Positions 1-10,063 are shown, counted from the stretch's first letter. The stretch is 64,000 nucleotides of DNA from Bradyrhizobium sp. AZCC 1610 (GCF_036924515.1 NZ_JAZHRR010000001.1:591001-655000); one strand, 5' to 3'. The notes: generated from the letters alone by a model not told the origin. Program-made: numbers and translations.

Positions 1-1485
1 GGTAGGTTCCCTGGAAGCTTCTGCCGGCGCGTTATCCCGCGACTGAACCGGGTTCGTGCCCGGTATCAACTGGTTGAGCGCAACGAACCAGCCGGCGGCT
101 GCGAGCCCGCCAAGAACGAAGCCGATCATCGCGAGCAGGCTCATGGCCGGCGGGAAGGTGCGCCGCTGCGGCACGGTGGCGTCGCCGATGATGCGTGCGT
201 TCGAGGTGTTCAGGCTCTCCTGCTCCTCGGTTTCGCGCGATCGCTTCAGGAACGACTGATAGACGTCGCGGCTTGCCTCCACCTCGCGTTCGAGTTCGCG
301 CAGGCGCACCGAGGCCTGGCTCATCTGGACGCTCTGGCGCTTCTGGGCTTCCAGCGCCTTGTTGAGCGAGGCTTCATAGTCGCGGGCGCGGATCAGGTCG
401 TTCTTCGCGGCCTGCGCGTAGCGCTCGACCTCTTCGTTGATGGCGCGGCGCAGGTCCTGCACCTGCTGTTCCATCTGGCGCAGCGCCGGATGACGCGGTC
501 CCAACTCGCTCTGCAATTCCGCCTGGCGCTTCCGCGCCTCGGCATATTGCGCGCGCAGATTGGCGATGGTCTGCGACTGCAGCGCCTCGGGAATGGCGCC
601 CGCATCGGAGGATGCCTTGCGGCTGGCTTCGATCTGGTCGTACTTGGCCTGTGCGTCGAGCGTCAGGGCGCGGGCGGCAGCGAGCCGCTGGTTGCTGGAG
701 GAGAGCTGCTGGTCGCTGATCAGCGTGTCCTGGGTGCCGACGAAATTGTTCTGCGCCTTGTATACCGCGAGCGTGTTCTCGGCGTTGCGAAGCCGTTCCT
801 GCAATTCCTTCAGCCGGCCGGAAAGGTCGCTGGTTGCACGCCGCGCGGCGGCGGCCTGCGACTGCTTGGATTCGGCGAGATAGGCCTTCGAGATTGCGTT
901 GGCGAGCATCGCCGCCTTGGCTGGCTCATACGACCAGACGTCGATATCGACGATGAAGGTGCGGTCGGTCTTCTTGACGTTGATGTGGCGATTGAGCGCT
1001 TCCAGCGCGCCCATCTCGATCTGCTTCTGCTGCTCGGCGGTCGGGCGCAGTTCGACCCCGAACAGGCCGAGCAGCGATCCCAGAATGCCCTTTGAATCGC
1101 CGCCGCCGAACTCCGGGTCCTTTTCCAGATGGGTATCGCGGATCACCTGCAGCAGCACATTGTTCGAGGTGATGACGCGCGCCTGGCTCTCCACCACCAT
1201 CGCGAGGCCGGAAATGTCCTGGGCGCGCGGCGTCAGTTCGCGATCGACCAACTGCAATTCGCGGGGATCGACGTAGAGCTGGGCGGAAGCGGTGTATTTC
1301 GGCGTCAGGCCCTTGCCGATCGCAACCGCGACGCAGGCGGAGATCAGTGCCGCTGAGGCGATCGCGACCTTCCGCTGCCACAGGAGCTGGGCCAGATCGA
1401 GCACGCTGAAACCCGCCGGCGCGGCTGCCGCCGCCGGTCCGGCCTCAGGCTTCGCCCGGTCTATCGGCTGGTCATAGATAAGCAT
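1..1485 (-). CDS. GumC/Wzz-type exopolysaccharide chain-length/export protein (partial)
   Basis: The reading frame is open from an ATG at 1485 through the left edge, giving 495 residues without a stop, so the C-terminus is missing. It has the layout of polysaccharide co-polymerases: an N-terminal membrane segment around residues 31-50, a periplasmic Wzz-like part, a long Gln/Glu/Arg-rich coiled coil (about 165-400), and a second membrane segment around 445-467 just after a PxxP-type stretch. Such inner-membrane proteins set chain length and link polymerisation to export of exopolysaccharide. Whether a tyrosine-kinase domain follows lies outside the window. The genes that follow on both strands are polysaccharide genes. 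The family call is firm; the polymer is unknown. Confidence 0.88.
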   Translation of the reverse strand, partial: MLIYDQPIDRAKPEAGPAAAAAPAGFSVLDLAQLLWQRKVAIASAALISACVAVAIGKGLTPKYTASAQLYVDPRELQLVDRELTPRAQDISGLAMVVESQARVITSNNVLLQVIRDTHLEKDPEFGGGDSKGILGSLLGLFGVELRPTAEQQKQIEMGALEALNRHINVKKTDRTFIVDIDVWSYEPAKAAMLANAISKAYLAESKQSQAAAARRATSDLSGRLKELQERLRNAENTLAVYKAQNNFVGTQDTLISDQQLSSSNQRLAAARALTLDAQAKYDQIEASRKASSDAGAIPEALQSQTIANLRAQYAEARKRQAELQSELGPRHPALRQMEQQVQDLRRAINEEVERYAQAAKNDLIRARDYEASLNKALEAQKRQSVQMSQASVRLRELEREVEASRDVYQSFLKRSRETEEQESLNTSNARIIGDATVPQRRTFPPAMSLLAMIGFVLGGLAAAGWFVALNQLIPGTNPVQSRDNAPAEASREPT

Positions 1486-1641
1486 CGACCCCAGCTTCCA
1501 TTCGAACTGCCGTACGCTTCGGCTGAGGGGCTACTCCTCGGGTTACGCCATGGGCGCCGAAAAAAAGCGCTGAACAAACGCAACAGGGAAAATTAACCAT
1601 ACTCACTGAGGGACTATTCCCCGAATTGGCAAACAAAGCGT

Positions 1642-2394
1642 TTAAACGCGGGCGCATCGCATCGCCTCCGCCATGGTGAGAACCGGAATCTTCCGCCGCG
1701 ATGCCGCTTCCAGCGCATGCGCGAGCAGGGCGGGCGAACAGCCATAGGGACTCGGCCGGTCGGTGACGTCGTGACCGTAGAAAATTAACCATCCGTTATT
1801 GGTTTGCGCTTCGTCGAACGCACGGTCGATCCCGCCGCAATCCATCTCGCGATCGATCAGCGGCATGGCGCGCAGGAACTGCAAGTCGACGCTGCCGGTG
1901 TTGACGCCCTGCACGATGCTGCGGCAGGTCTGGAACGCCTTCCTGAGCTGACGCTTCCGGGCGTAGGAGCCGTATCCGAACGGGTAGGCAAAACTATCGA
2001 CCCGTATCGAATGATCGAGCGCGCGAAGGTAAGCGCTGTTGCGCGTGATTTCCTGCCGCATCGCGGCCTCGTCGAGATCGCAGGCGCGCTGATGCGAGAA
2101 CGTGTGGCAGCCGATCTCGTGACCCCTGCGGTGAAGCGCGACCACGTCCTCGGCATCGCCCGCCACCCAGTCCGGCGCGTCGGCGCCGACCAGGCTGCCC
2201 GAGACATAGAACGTCCCGCGTGCGCCATGCGCTTCGAGCATCTCGGCGCCGGCCGTCACCGCACTCTTTGGAAGATCATCGAAGGTGAAGCTGACCATCG
2301 GCGTGCTGTTGCGCAGCCGGAATAAATCGACGCGCAGATGCATCGCCAGCCGGTGACCGACCTTCGCCCTTGCCTCTGACAACATCGTATTCAT
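1642..2394 (-). CDS. Polysaccharide deacetylase family protein (NodB homology domain)
   Basis: The product has 250 residues. The NodB-type metal site is visible: the catalytic Asp pair in TFDD (residues 39-40) and the zinc-binding His pair HTFSH (97 and 101), followed by a YPFG motif and a late FYGHD segment. Enzymes of this family remove N- or O-acetyl groups from polysaccharides using a divalent metal. No signal peptide is obvious, so it may act on a lipid-linked intermediate in the cytoplasm. It lies 4 bp after the methyltransferase stop on the same strand, so the two are probably co-transcribed. Its exact substrate cannot be read from sequence. Confidence 0.88.
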   Translation of the reverse strand: MNTMLSEARAKVGHRLAMHLRVDLFRLRNSTPMVSFTFDDLPKSAVTAGAEMLEAHGARGTFYVSGSLVGADAPDWVAGDAEDVVALHRRGHEIGCHTFSHQRACDLDEAAMRQEITRNSAYLRALDHSIRVDSFAYPFGYGSYARKRQLRKAFQTCRSIVQGVNTGSVDLQFLRAMPLIDREMDCGGIDRAFDEAQTNNGWLIFYGHDVTDRPSPYGCSPALLAHALEAASRRKIPVLTMAEAMRCARV

Positions 2395-2398
2395 GGTC

Positions 2399-3223
2399 TC
2401 AACGCTTTCGCAGGATCACGTGGTAGTCGCCGTGCCGCACGTCGATGCGGCCGGGCAGGAAGAAGTTCATCACCTTCGCCGCGGCATCGACCATGGCGGC
2501 GAACAGAGGCTTGCGCAGCCGCATCTCCGGGTAGCGCGGGCTCTCATACTGCTTGCGGTAGATCATTTGCAGGCCGTGCTGCTCGGCGAACGCCTCCAGG
2601 TTGGAAAGCGTGACCAGCGGATGGAACAGCGTTGGGAACGGCGCGTGGCCGGGCAGGCCGGCTTTCTTGTCGCCGCGGACGTGGCGATAGAACCAGACAT
2701 GGAACCAGTGCGGCGAGTATTTGGTGACGACGCCGGACAGCGACCTTGGATTGGGCGCGCCGATCAGGATCATGCCGTTCGGCTTCAACGATTCGTGGAA
2801 ATTCAGCAGGGCTGCTTCGACGTCGGGCACGTGTTCGATCACGTTGTAGCAGATCACCAGATCGAAGCTGTTGGGCTTGAAGCGATAGGTCTGGATGTCG
2901 CCGAGGATAGCCTGCTGCGCGTAGTCGTTGTTGCGGACCTGGTCCTCGTCGATGTCGACCACGGTGACATGGGCGCGATGCAGCACCTTGAGCGGCAGGA
3001 AGCTGGTTGAGCCGCCACCGGCTTCGTAGATCGAGAGTTCGCCCGCAGGCAGTGTCGCTTCAAGGATGCCGTGAACGGTCAGCAGGCTCTGCCGTGCCTG
3101 GCCGTGTGCCAGCTCGAGCAGCGCCTGCGGATGCTTCACGGTTTCGGTCGCCTGCCTGCGGTCGATCGTGGCTGCCTCGTTCATCGACTTCATCCATTCT
3201 GACGTGGGAGTTGCCTTGCTCAT
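2399..3223 (-). CDS. Class I SAM-dependent methyltransferase
   Basis: The product has 274 residues. The SAM-binding glycine motif EAGGGST is at about 67-73, the acidic end of strand beta2 (VDIDED) follows near residue 90, and a post-motif CYNVIEHVPD segment is typical of Methyltransf_11/12 proteins. It probably methylates a sugar or lipid-linked glycan, since it sits between a glycosyltransferase and a deacetylase with spacers of 1 and 4 bp. Start ATG 3223 lies directly after the stop of the upstream glycosyltransferase. The target atom and acceptor are unknown. Confidence 0.85.
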   Translation of the reverse strand: MSKATPTSEWMKSMNEAATIDRRQATETVKHPQALLELAHGQARQSLLTVHGILEATLPAGELSIYEAGGGSTSFLPLKVLHRAHVTVVDIDEDQVRNNDYAQQAILGDIQTYRFKPNSFDLVICYNVIEHVPDVEAALLNFHESLKPNGMILIGAPNPRSLSGVVTKYSPHWFHVWFYRHVRGDKKAGLPGHAPFPTLFHPLVTLSNLEAFAEQHGLQMIYRKQYESPRYPEMRLRKPLFAAMVDAAAKVMNFFLPGRIDVRHGDYHVILRKR

Positions 3224-3224
3224 T

Positions 3225-4439
3225 TTAGTTTTCCCAATCGACGCGCTGAAAAGCTTCCATCAATGCCTGGTCTGCCGTGTGAATCGACGGATCGAACGGC
3301 ACGCGGTTGGTCCGTTGATACTTCCAATTGCTGCCGATCTCGCGGAAGTGTCGAAACGAAAAGTCCCTGGTGCAGAAATAGGACGCCCACCAGGAGAAGA
3401 TCGAATGGACATGCCATTGCGCATGCGTGGGGCATCGGGCGGGAACCACCGTCCATTTCGGCAGACACTCGTTCGAGTCGCACCGCATCACGAGCCTTGA
3501 GAACGCGTATTTCGGCGGCATGAGAATCGAGAAGTCGGCGTGGCGATGGGGCGCCTTGCTTGCGTTGTCGCGGACCCCATCGTCGATGCCGATGATCCAT
3601 CGCCCGCGATATCGGACAAGCCCGGTCCACGATTGTTCGGCGGCTTCAAACACCGACTTTCCCGTCTTTGACAGGACCAGCTCGTCGATGTCGGAGTTCA
3701 TGGCGCTCCGGGCATTCTGCAGGAAACGCCATCTGGCGTGCTCCCACGCCCCCAGCTGGCAGAAATCGGAATCCCAGTGATCCCAGCTGTTCGCGCCCTG
3801 CGGACCGTATTTGAAAGGCCACTCCATCACGACCGAGCATTGGATGCCCGGGACCGAGCGGAGCGCCGCGCTCAGCGTGGCGCTGTCGTAGGCGCTGGAG
3901 CCGTTGTCATAAATCAGAACGGCATCTGCGCCGTGAATGTCCCGGTTGAACCTCACCCAATCGAGGATCCATTCGATCGGATTGTCCTTCGACATCGTGA
4001 AGATGACACGGCGATCCCGGAACATCTCCGACTCGTTCGGCGACACCGAGAACGCGAAGCTCCCCAGTTCGCCCAATGCCTGGATCGGGCCTGCATGCTC
4101 GGGAATGTCCAGCCACAATTGGGCATGGCGGTCGAGGTGCCTTGTCCGCGCCTTGCGGGTCCCGGCGCCGCTGATGAAGTTCGTCGTCGCGACGTCGCGC
4201 GCGAGGTTGAAGAATGGCGGTGCAAACAGGGCAATCTTCGATTTGCTCACCTGCACTGCATCGTAGAACAACGTATTGCTGTCGAAGTCGCGGTCGAAAT
4301 TCTCGCCCCGAAACTCGAGCGGGCGCGCCGCCTCGCGCCGCTTGTCGGTAAAGTCCGACAGCGACATCGGGTTGGTCCGGCAGATGACATGTCGATTGTC
4401 GGTTGCAACGACCGCATTTTTGCTTGCCAGCCGCATCAT
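3225..4439 (-). CDS. Glycosyltransferase family 2-like (GT92 / Glyco_tranf_2_4 type)
   Basis: The product has 404 residues. A segment around 160-185 (WVRFNRDIHGADAVLIYDNGSS) resembles the nucleotide-sugar-binding start of Glyco_tranf_2_4/GT92 proteins, and the metal-binding acidic motif is SDIDE at 249-253. The gene starts at ATG 4439 in an ATGATG pair that overlaps the TGA of the flippase gene (ATGA coupling); the same frame stays open far upstream, but that stretch is antisense-like filler inside the flippase gene. A transfer step in repeat-unit assembly is inferred from the locus. Donor and acceptor sugars are not predictable. Confidence 0.78.
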   Translation of the reverse strand: MMRLASKNAVVATDNRHVICRTNPMSLSDFTDKRREAARPLEFRGENFDRDFDSNTLFYDAVQVSKSKIALFAPPFFNLARDVATTNFISGAGTRKARTRHLDRHAQLWLDIPEHAGPIQALGELGSFAFSVSPNESEMFRDRRVIFTMSKDNPIEWILDWVRFNRDIHGADAVLIYDNGSSAYDSATLSAALRSVPGIQCSVVMEWPFKYGPQGANSWDHWDSDFCQLGAWEHARWRFLQNARSAMNSDIDELVLSKTGKSVFEAAEQSWTGLVRYRGRWIIGIDDGVRDNASKAPHRHADFSILMPPKYAFSRLVMRCDSNECLPKWTVVPARCPTHAQWHVHSIFSWWASYFCTRDFSFRHFREIGSNWKYQRTNRVPFDPSIHTADQALMEAFQRVDWEN

Positions 4440-5911
4440 GATTCTCTTGTCGACATGCTGGGTAGTCCCGGAGACGGGGCGGTGATGGACGGGGCCGGGA
4501 GATTGCGCCGCGCGGTATAGGCGATCACGGCCTTGCGCAAGCCGGTGATATCGAATGCGAAGGCCGCGGCGACGTAGACCAGGCAGCCGGTTGCGGCCAG
4601 CACGCCAAACGAGACCACGCCGATCGGAAGCAGTGGTTTGATGAACGTCAGCACCAGCGCCATGATCGCCGTCGCCGCGACGATGCGCATGGCCTGGAAT
4701 GCGTTGAAGGGGAGCGGAAATGCCTTTCGCGTGAGATACCAGCCGAAGGCCGCGCCGAAAGCTTCCACGATAACGAGGCTCGACGCCGCGCCGACCAGGC
4801 CAAATCTGGCGAGCAGGAGCGGCATGACCAGCAAATTCGCGATCAGCATCACGACGCTTTGCGTCGTCATCAAGAACGGCGTCTTGGCGAGGTGAAAGCT
4901 CGCATGAATGTAGGATTGGGAGATCGACTGAAACAGCCAGGCAAAGGCCAGGATCGGCATGATCTGCGCCGCGGTCTCCCTGAACTCGCTGCCGAGGACC
5001 ACGCCAGCGATATAGCTGCTCGTCAAGGCCACGCCGACCACTGCCGGCAAGACGGCGGCCAGCAGAATTTCGAGGCTGAATTCCAGATGCGGCCGCGCCT
5101 CGGCGGCGCCACCGGTGGCGCAGGCGCGCACCGCCAGCGGGATCGTTGCGGACGCGATGCTCACCGCCGGGATCAGGATGATCTGCCGGACGAGATCGGC
5201 GGATGCGCCGTACTGGCCGGCCGCGTGGTCGCCCATGAAATGAAACACCAGTATCCGGTCGAGCGCGGCGTGGATCGCAAAGACGATGCCCGACAGCGTG
5301 ATCGGAATGCCGAATGTCGCAAACGTCCGCAAATCGGAAATCTTCGGGCCGGCGACGGGGGATCGCAGGATCGTGCCCGCAAACAGCGTCGTCGTGACGA
5401 AGTAGGTGATGGTCACCATCGCGAGCTGGCACAGTCCGCCGCCGCCCAAAAGCGCCGCGGCCAGGCACAGCGTGAACGCCAGGCAGGCGCGAATGATCGA
5501 CGCTGACATGAATGCGAACGATTGCAATCGCGCCTTCAGCAGTTCCTGCCCGAGCTCAAAAAGGCCGAGCCCCAGCGCGAAAAAGATTGCTGCGAGATTT
5601 CGCTCCAGCGATACCGAAGTCGTCAGCGTGGCAATAAGGAGCGCGATCGGTGCGGCGAGGGCCGAGATGAGATAGGCGACGAAGATGGTCTTCCGGACGT
5701 CGACCGCGCCGCCTTCCGACTGGAAACGCAGCGCAGAGACGCGAACCCAGGTGAACAGCAGCGCCGAGACGATGCCCGCGGTGCTCAGACCGACGACGTA
5801 CACGCCATACTCTTCGGGCGAGAGCAGACGCGTGAACACGATCGCGCTCAGCAAGCCGATCGCGGCCGATACGACGCTCGCAACCGAATAATGGAACGTT
5901 TGGCTGAGCAT
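4436..5911 (-). CDS. Oligosaccharide flippase family protein (Wzx-like)
   Basis: The product has 491 residues and is almost entirely hydrophobic, with about 12-14 membrane segments and a polysaccharide-biosynthesis (MATE/MurJ-like) start: TRLLSPEEYGVY after the first helix. Wzx flippases move undecaprenyl-linked repeat units across the inner membrane. I chose ATG 5911, preceded by a GGCAGAAAG ribosome site; a TTG at 5980 would add 23 residues but lacks a clear site. It heads the minus-strand operon flippase-glycosyltransferase-methyltransferase-deacetylase. Confidence 0.88.
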   Translation of the reverse strand: MLSQTFHYSVASVVSAAIGLLSAIVFTRLLSPEEYGVYVVGLSTAGIVSALLFTWVRVSALRFQSEGGAVDVRKTIFVAYLISALAAPIALLIATLTTSVSLERNLAAIFFALGLGLFELGQELLKARLQSFAFMSASIIRACLAFTLCLAAALLGGGGLCQLAMVTITYFVTTTLFAGTILRSPVAGPKISDLRTFATFGIPITLSGIVFAIHAALDRILVFHFMGDHAAGQYGASADLVRQIILIPAVSIASATIPLAVRACATGGAAEARPHLEFSLEILLAAVLPAVVGVALTSSYIAGVVLGSEFRETAAQIMPILAFAWLFQSISQSYIHASFHLAKTPFLMTTQSVVMLIANLLVMPLLLARFGLVGAASSLVIVEAFGAAFGWYLTRKAFPLPFNAFQAMRIVAATAIMALVLTFIKPLLPIGVVSFGVLAATGCLVYVAAAFAFDITGLRKAVIAYTARRNLPAPSITAPSPGLPSMSTRES

Positions 5912-6500
5912 TATACTTTCTGCCTTTGAAGCGCGGAACTTCGCTTCGGCAATGGGTTCAGGGTTAACGACACGTTGCAATTCAGCTTAACAATCTGCCG
6001 GAGGCCCGCCGCTAACCGGCGCAGAAGTCCCGCAGTGCCCATGGAGCAAAATCGGTGCCGAACCGGCGCAGTACGTCTTGCGGCGCGTCGGCGTGGTTAA
6101 CTTGTCGCTTTCCCATCGTCTGTTGCGGATAAGGCGTCGCCGCCGCTGAAGCCCGGCATGTCCGGCACATCCGGCTCGTCTACGGTGTCCGCATTTGCGA
6201 CACGCCGATGCCGCTCCAGCTCCGCGGTAACCATGGCGCAGGCGCCGTTCGGGCATGGGCCCGTACTGGACTGGATATTGCAAAGCCGGTCGATGACATC
6301 GTCGACCCCGTCGGCGATTGGATTTCAGATGACCGATTTTCGAAGAAAACTCTTTTCGCAAGAAGCGGGCTGCGAGCCTCCTGTTCTTTTTGGTACAGCC
6401 GCCCTGTCCGGCCTGTATCCTTTTGCGACGGCGAGAGCCCACGATCGCAACGGCTTCCTGCTATCGGCCGCCTTTGCCAGAAAGCACGCGAGGGCAAGCG
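5912..6500. other. Intergenic region between divergent polysaccharide operons
   Basis: These 589 bases separate the minus-strand flippase operon from the plus-strand GH26-like operon and should hold both promoters. Several short frames cross it on both strands but none has a ribosome site together with recognisable protein features. I see no terminator, tRNA or dispersed repeat here. Confidence 0.5.
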
Positions 6501-7487
6501 ATGTTTCGAACTGATCCAAAGCGACCCAAAAGGCACGGCGTGAAGCGGTTGGTGCTGTTTCTGGCGGCCTTTGTCCTGACCGTGCTGCTGCTGGCGCGCG
6601 TCGACAGCAATGCCGCTTCGCGCGCCGCGTCCAACCCATCGAAGTTCGCAGGCGCCTTCGTCAATTGGGGGCCCATAGGGCGCGAGCATACGCTGCAGGC
6701 GTGGGAAAAATGGCTGAAGCAGAAGCCGTCCTCGGTGCTCGGTGTCGACTTCTATGGGCAAACGACCTGGGAGGATTTTTCCAAACTGAGCTGGGTTCCG
6801 GGCGTCTGGAAGAAGCTCAATCCTGCGCGCAATTTGGTCTGGTCGATCCCGCTGACCATGAAGGGGACGCCTCTCGCTGACGTTGCCGATGGGCTCCACG
6901 ATGCCGAATTCGAAGCCGCCGCCCGGGCGATTTCAGAGGCGCATCCGCAGGCGATCATTCGGCTCGGCTGGGAGATGAATCTGGCTGACATGGCGTGGTT
7001 CGCCAAAGGACATGAAGCCGATTACATCAGGGCGTTCCGGCGCGTCGTGGAAATATTCAGGCGTCATTCCACGGGCTTCAAGTTCGACTGGTGTCCGGGG
7101 TGGGGGCCGCAGGAGATGCCGGCGGATCTCAGCTATCCCGGCGACGACGTCGTCGACTACATCGGTCTCGACGTCTACGACTTCAAGCACGAGGGCACGC
7201 CTGAGGAGCGCTGGAACGCCTTCTACGTCAAGGCGCCATTCGGCCTGGAATGGCACCGCGAGTTTGCGCATCTGCACGGCAAGCGGATGAGCTACCCCGA
7301 ATGGGGCGTGGGCAATTTTGGCGACAATCCGTTCTTCATTCAGCAGATGCACGACTGGTTCATGAAGAACGAAGACAGGATTGCCTACGCCGCTTACTTC
7401 GACGTCAACGGTGCGTGGCCTACCCAGATCGACAACGGCCAGTTTCCGAATTCGCAGCGGCTGTTCCGAAAGCTGTTCAGCCGCTGA
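6501..7487 (+). CDS. Membrane-anchored glycoside hydrolase, GH26-like
   Basis: The product has 328 residues with a single N-terminal membrane segment (about 15-33) after a basic start, so the catalytic part is periplasmic. The catalytic pair expected for clan GH-A/GH26 is visible: the acid/base Glu in RLGWEMN (E158) and the nucleophile Glu in SYPEWGV (E267). Related hydrolases trim or release beta-linked polysaccharide, and Bradyrhizobium-type polysaccharide loci often carry one. Start ATG 6501 has a GAGGG ribosome site. It is the first gene of a plus-strand group with the glycosyltransferase and ligase genes. The assignment to GH26 rather than another clan A family is by motif only. Confidence 0.75.
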   Translation: MFRTDPKRPKRHGVKRLVLFLAAFVLTVLLLARVDSNAASRAASNPSKFAGAFVNWGPIGREHTLQAWEKWLKQKPSSVLGVDFYGQTTWEDFSKLSWVPGVWKKLNPARNLVWSIPLTMKGTPLADVADGLHDAEFEAAARAISEAHPQAIIRLGWEMNLADMAWFAKGHEADYIRAFRRVVEIFRRHSTGFKFDWCPGWGPQEMPADLSYPGDDVVDYIGLDVYDFKHEGTPEERWNAFYVKAPFGLEWHREFAHLHGKRMSYPEWGVGNFGDNPFFIQQMHDWFMKNEDRIAYAAYFDVNGAWPTQIDNGQFPNSQRLFRKLFSR

Positions 7488-7700
7488 TTGCGGCCAGCGT
7501 TCGTTCAGCGCTGATTAACTCCGTCCATTAACCGTCGTCGGAGTTCGTTGCTTCACGTTTTGCCGCCGGACCGAATATTGCACCGCTGCGCGCGTTACGT
7601 TCGCAAAGGCCGGATCAATCCCGGAATGAACGACCTTATCGAGACGGAAGTGTCCCGGCATGACGCCGGCCATCCCGTTTCGGGACGATGAGACATATTC

Positions 7701-8750
7701 GTGAACGACCTGAGCGTCATGGCAGAGATTTCGACCAGCGATCTCCGGATGGACGGGCCTGATCCGTCGGTCAGGGCTCTGCGCGCGCTGGTGGCGGTTT
7801 CGCCCGCGCTCGATCCCACGATCGAAACCGTCGTTTGCATCCCCTGTTTCCGTCGTCCTCAGTATCTGCGCCGGACGCTGGAGTCGCTTGCCGCTCAGCG
7901 CACCAGCCGCCGCTTCGCCGTCGTCATGGTGGAGAACGATGCGTCGAAGAGCGAGAGCGTCCCGGTTGCCACAGAGTTCCTGGCGTCGGGGAAATTCGCA
8001 GGGCTATGCGTGATCGAGCCGCGGCAGGGCAATTGCCATGCGATCAACGCTGCCTTCGAGACGGCGCTGCAGATGTTCTCGGCGGCAACCAGCTTCCTGA
8101 TGATCGACGACGACGAAATCGCGTCGCCGGACTGGCTGGAGCAGATGGTAAGGACTGCCAATGCGACCGGCGCCGACATCGTCGGTGGTCCGGTATTCCC
8201 CGAATTCGATGATGAACGGAAGCGCGGCTTGCGCCGCCATCCCGCTTTTGCCCCGGCGTACGACGTCTCAGGCTCGGTGCCGGTGATCTATGGCTGCGGT
8301 AATTGCCTGATCCGGCGTTCGGTGTTTGCCCGCTTGGGCACGCCGGCGTTTGACCTCCGTTTCAATTTTCTGGGCGGCGGAGATACCGATTTCTTCTACC
8401 GTTGTCGAAGGCTCGGCTTGCGGTTTCATTGGGTGGCCGAAGCCGTGATCAGCGAGACCGTGCCGCAAAGCCGGACCAGCCTGAAATGGTTGGCGATGCG
8501 CGGCCTGCGGATCGGCGCGATCAACTATCACGTCCAGCGCAAGGCGACGCCGACGCTTTGGCTGCGGACGAAGTTGACAGCCAAATTGCTGGCAGCCCTG
8601 CCGCTTTCTTTTGTCTATGCCGTGGGCGTAATCCTGACCGAACGTGAGCGGACCATGGCCATGCATCCCGTCACGGTGGCGATCGGCAGCGCGCTGGCCG
8701 TGTTCGGCCTCGAACCGCAACCCTACAAGGCTTCGAGGATCGTCTCATGA
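7701..8750 (+). CDS. Glycosyltransferase family 2
   Basis: The product has 349 residues. The GT-A fold begins with TVVCIPCFRRPQYLRRTLESL (about 43-63), the metal-binding DDD motif is at 136-138, and a later GGGDTDFFYR segment (about 222-231) fits the acceptor/catalytic loop. The C-terminus has one or two hydrophobic stretches that could anchor it to the membrane. I used the GTG at 7701; an ATG at 7719 would shorten it by six residues, and neither has a strong ribosome site. The stop overlaps the start of the O-antigen ligase gene by 4 bp, so they are coupled. Confidence 0.86.
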   Translation: MNDLSVMAEISTSDLRMDGPDPSVRALRALVAVSPALDPTIETVVCIPCFRRPQYLRRTLESLAAQRTSRRFAVVMVENDASKSESVPVATEFLASGKFAGLCVIEPRQGNCHAINAAFETALQMFSAATSFLMIDDDEIASPDWLEQMVRTANATGADIVGGPVFPEFDDERKRGLRRHPAFAPAYDVSGSVPVIYGCGNCLIRRSVFARLGTPAFDLRFNFLGGGDTDFFYRCRRLGLRFHWVAEAVISETVPQSRTSLKWLAMRGLRIGAINYHVQRKATPTLWLRTKLTAKLLAALPLSFVYAVGVILTERERTMAMHPVTVAIGSALAVFGLEPQPYKASRIVS

Positions 8751-10060
8751 GCCAGCTCGTCGACGCATCCGAAATCCGTAGCGTTGCTGCCGGGATAGAG
8801 CGCCAGCAGGTGATGGATGTCGTTCGCGGCGCGACCTTTGTCGGAACGCTGCTGCTCGGCTGGGTATCGCTGCATCCGTTCGTCAGTCTCGGCGACATGC
8901 AGATCGGCGACGTCGGCACCGGTAACGAGCTGGCGACCTATGCGATGTTCGGCGCCCTCAGCGTGCTGACGATCGCGCTCGCCATGCGAAATGACGCGCG
9001 AGGACTGGCGACGTTGCTGTCTCCGGCGTTCGTCCTGTTCGGCACCTGGGTGCTGGTGACGGTCGTGCTGTCGCTCGATCCGACAACGTCGGTCAGGCGT
9101 CTTTCGTTGACGATCTGCGTTGTCGCGGTGACCGCCGCCCTGATGCTGCTGCCGCGGTCGCAGCAGGAATTGATGCACTGGTTCACGATCGCGGCGCTCG
9201 CGTTATTGGCGATCTGCTATCTCGGAATATTGCTGGCCCCGGACCTTTCGGTTCACCTGGCGACCGATCCGCAGGAGCCCGGATTGGCCGGCAACTGGCG
9301 CGGCACGTTCGGCCACAAGAATCAGGCCGCGGCCATCATGGTGATGGTGCTGTTTCTCGGCGTCTACATTAACCGTTCCGGCCTATGGCTATCGGGGGCC
9401 GCGATTATCGCGCTTGCCTCGCTGTTCCTGCTGTATTCGGCCGGAAAGAGCTCGCTTACCCTGTGTTTTGCGGTGTTGTTGCTGACGTCGTTAGCGTCAG
9501 TCATCCGCTCGTTCTGGCTTCGCGCGATCATATTGCTGACGCCGCTGCTATTGCTGAACCTGCTGAGCGTCGGCACCGTGATGTTTGAGGGGCTTGCCGC
9601 GATTTCCAAACTGCTGCCGTTCGACTCGACATTCACCGGCCGTACCGACATCTGGGCGTTTGCGCTGCAGTCGCTCCATGCACGATTGCTCACCGGTTAC
9701 GGCTTTGCGTCCTTCTGGGGCAGCAGCGCCATTCAAAATCTTCCCGAGGGCAAGGAGTGGGCGAGCTTCGCCGCCCACAGCCACAATGGCTATCTCGACA
9801 CGGCGCTGGGCATGGGCGTTCCCGGGCTGCTCTTGCTCATTGTGGTACTCGTGATCGTACCCTTGCGGAATTTTCAGCGGGCGGACGAGGGCGGCAACAA
9901 CGGTCCGCTCGCCATGATGCTGCTGCGGATCTGGCTGTTCGGGCTCTATCTGTCGGCGATGGAAAGCTTCTTCCTCGACCGTGCCGATCCCCTGTGGTTC
10001 ACGTTCCTGCTGGCGGTATTCGGCCTGCACTATCTCGCGCGTTTCCGTGCGCGAGCCTGA
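8747..10060 (+). CDS. O-antigen ligase / Wzy-type polymerase family protein
   Basis: The product has 437 residues with about 10-12 membrane helices. The Wzy_C/O-antigen ligase signature is present: WRGTFGHKNQAA in the periplasmic region and the later AAHSHNGYLDTALGMG segment with the conserved His-Asn. These proteins either polymerise lipid-linked repeat units or ligate polymer to an acceptor. In this locus, which has a GumC-type co-polymerase and a Wzx flippase but no other polymerase in view, a Wzy role is the simplest inference. ATG 8747 overlaps the preceding stop (ATGA). Confidence 0.85.
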   Translation: MSQLVDASEIRSVAAGIERQQVMDVVRGATFVGTLLLGWVSLHPFVSLGDMQIGDVGTGNELATYAMFGALSVLTIALAMRNDARGLATLLSPAFVLFGTWVLVTVVLSLDPTTSVRRLSLTICVVAVTAALMLLPRSQQELMHWFTIAALALLAICYLGILLAPDLSVHLATDPQEPGLAGNWRGTFGHKNQAAAIMVMVLFLGVYINRSGLWLSGAAIIALASLFLLYSAGKSSLTLCFAVLLLTSLASVIRSFWLRAIILLTPLLLLNLLSVGTVMFEGLAAISKLLPFDSTFTGRTDIWAFALQSLHARLLTGYGFASFWGSSAIQNLPEGKEWASFAAHSHNGYLDTALGMGVPGLLLLIVVLVIVPLRNFQRADEGGNNGPLAMMLLRIWLFGLYLSAMESFFLDRADPLWFTFLLAVFGLHYLARFRARA

Positions 10061-10063
10061 GGC

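Noticed and set aside
5987..6899. Minus-strand frames opposite the GH26-like gene and its upstream region
   Set aside because: No ribosome site, no family feature, and overlapping a well-supported gene.
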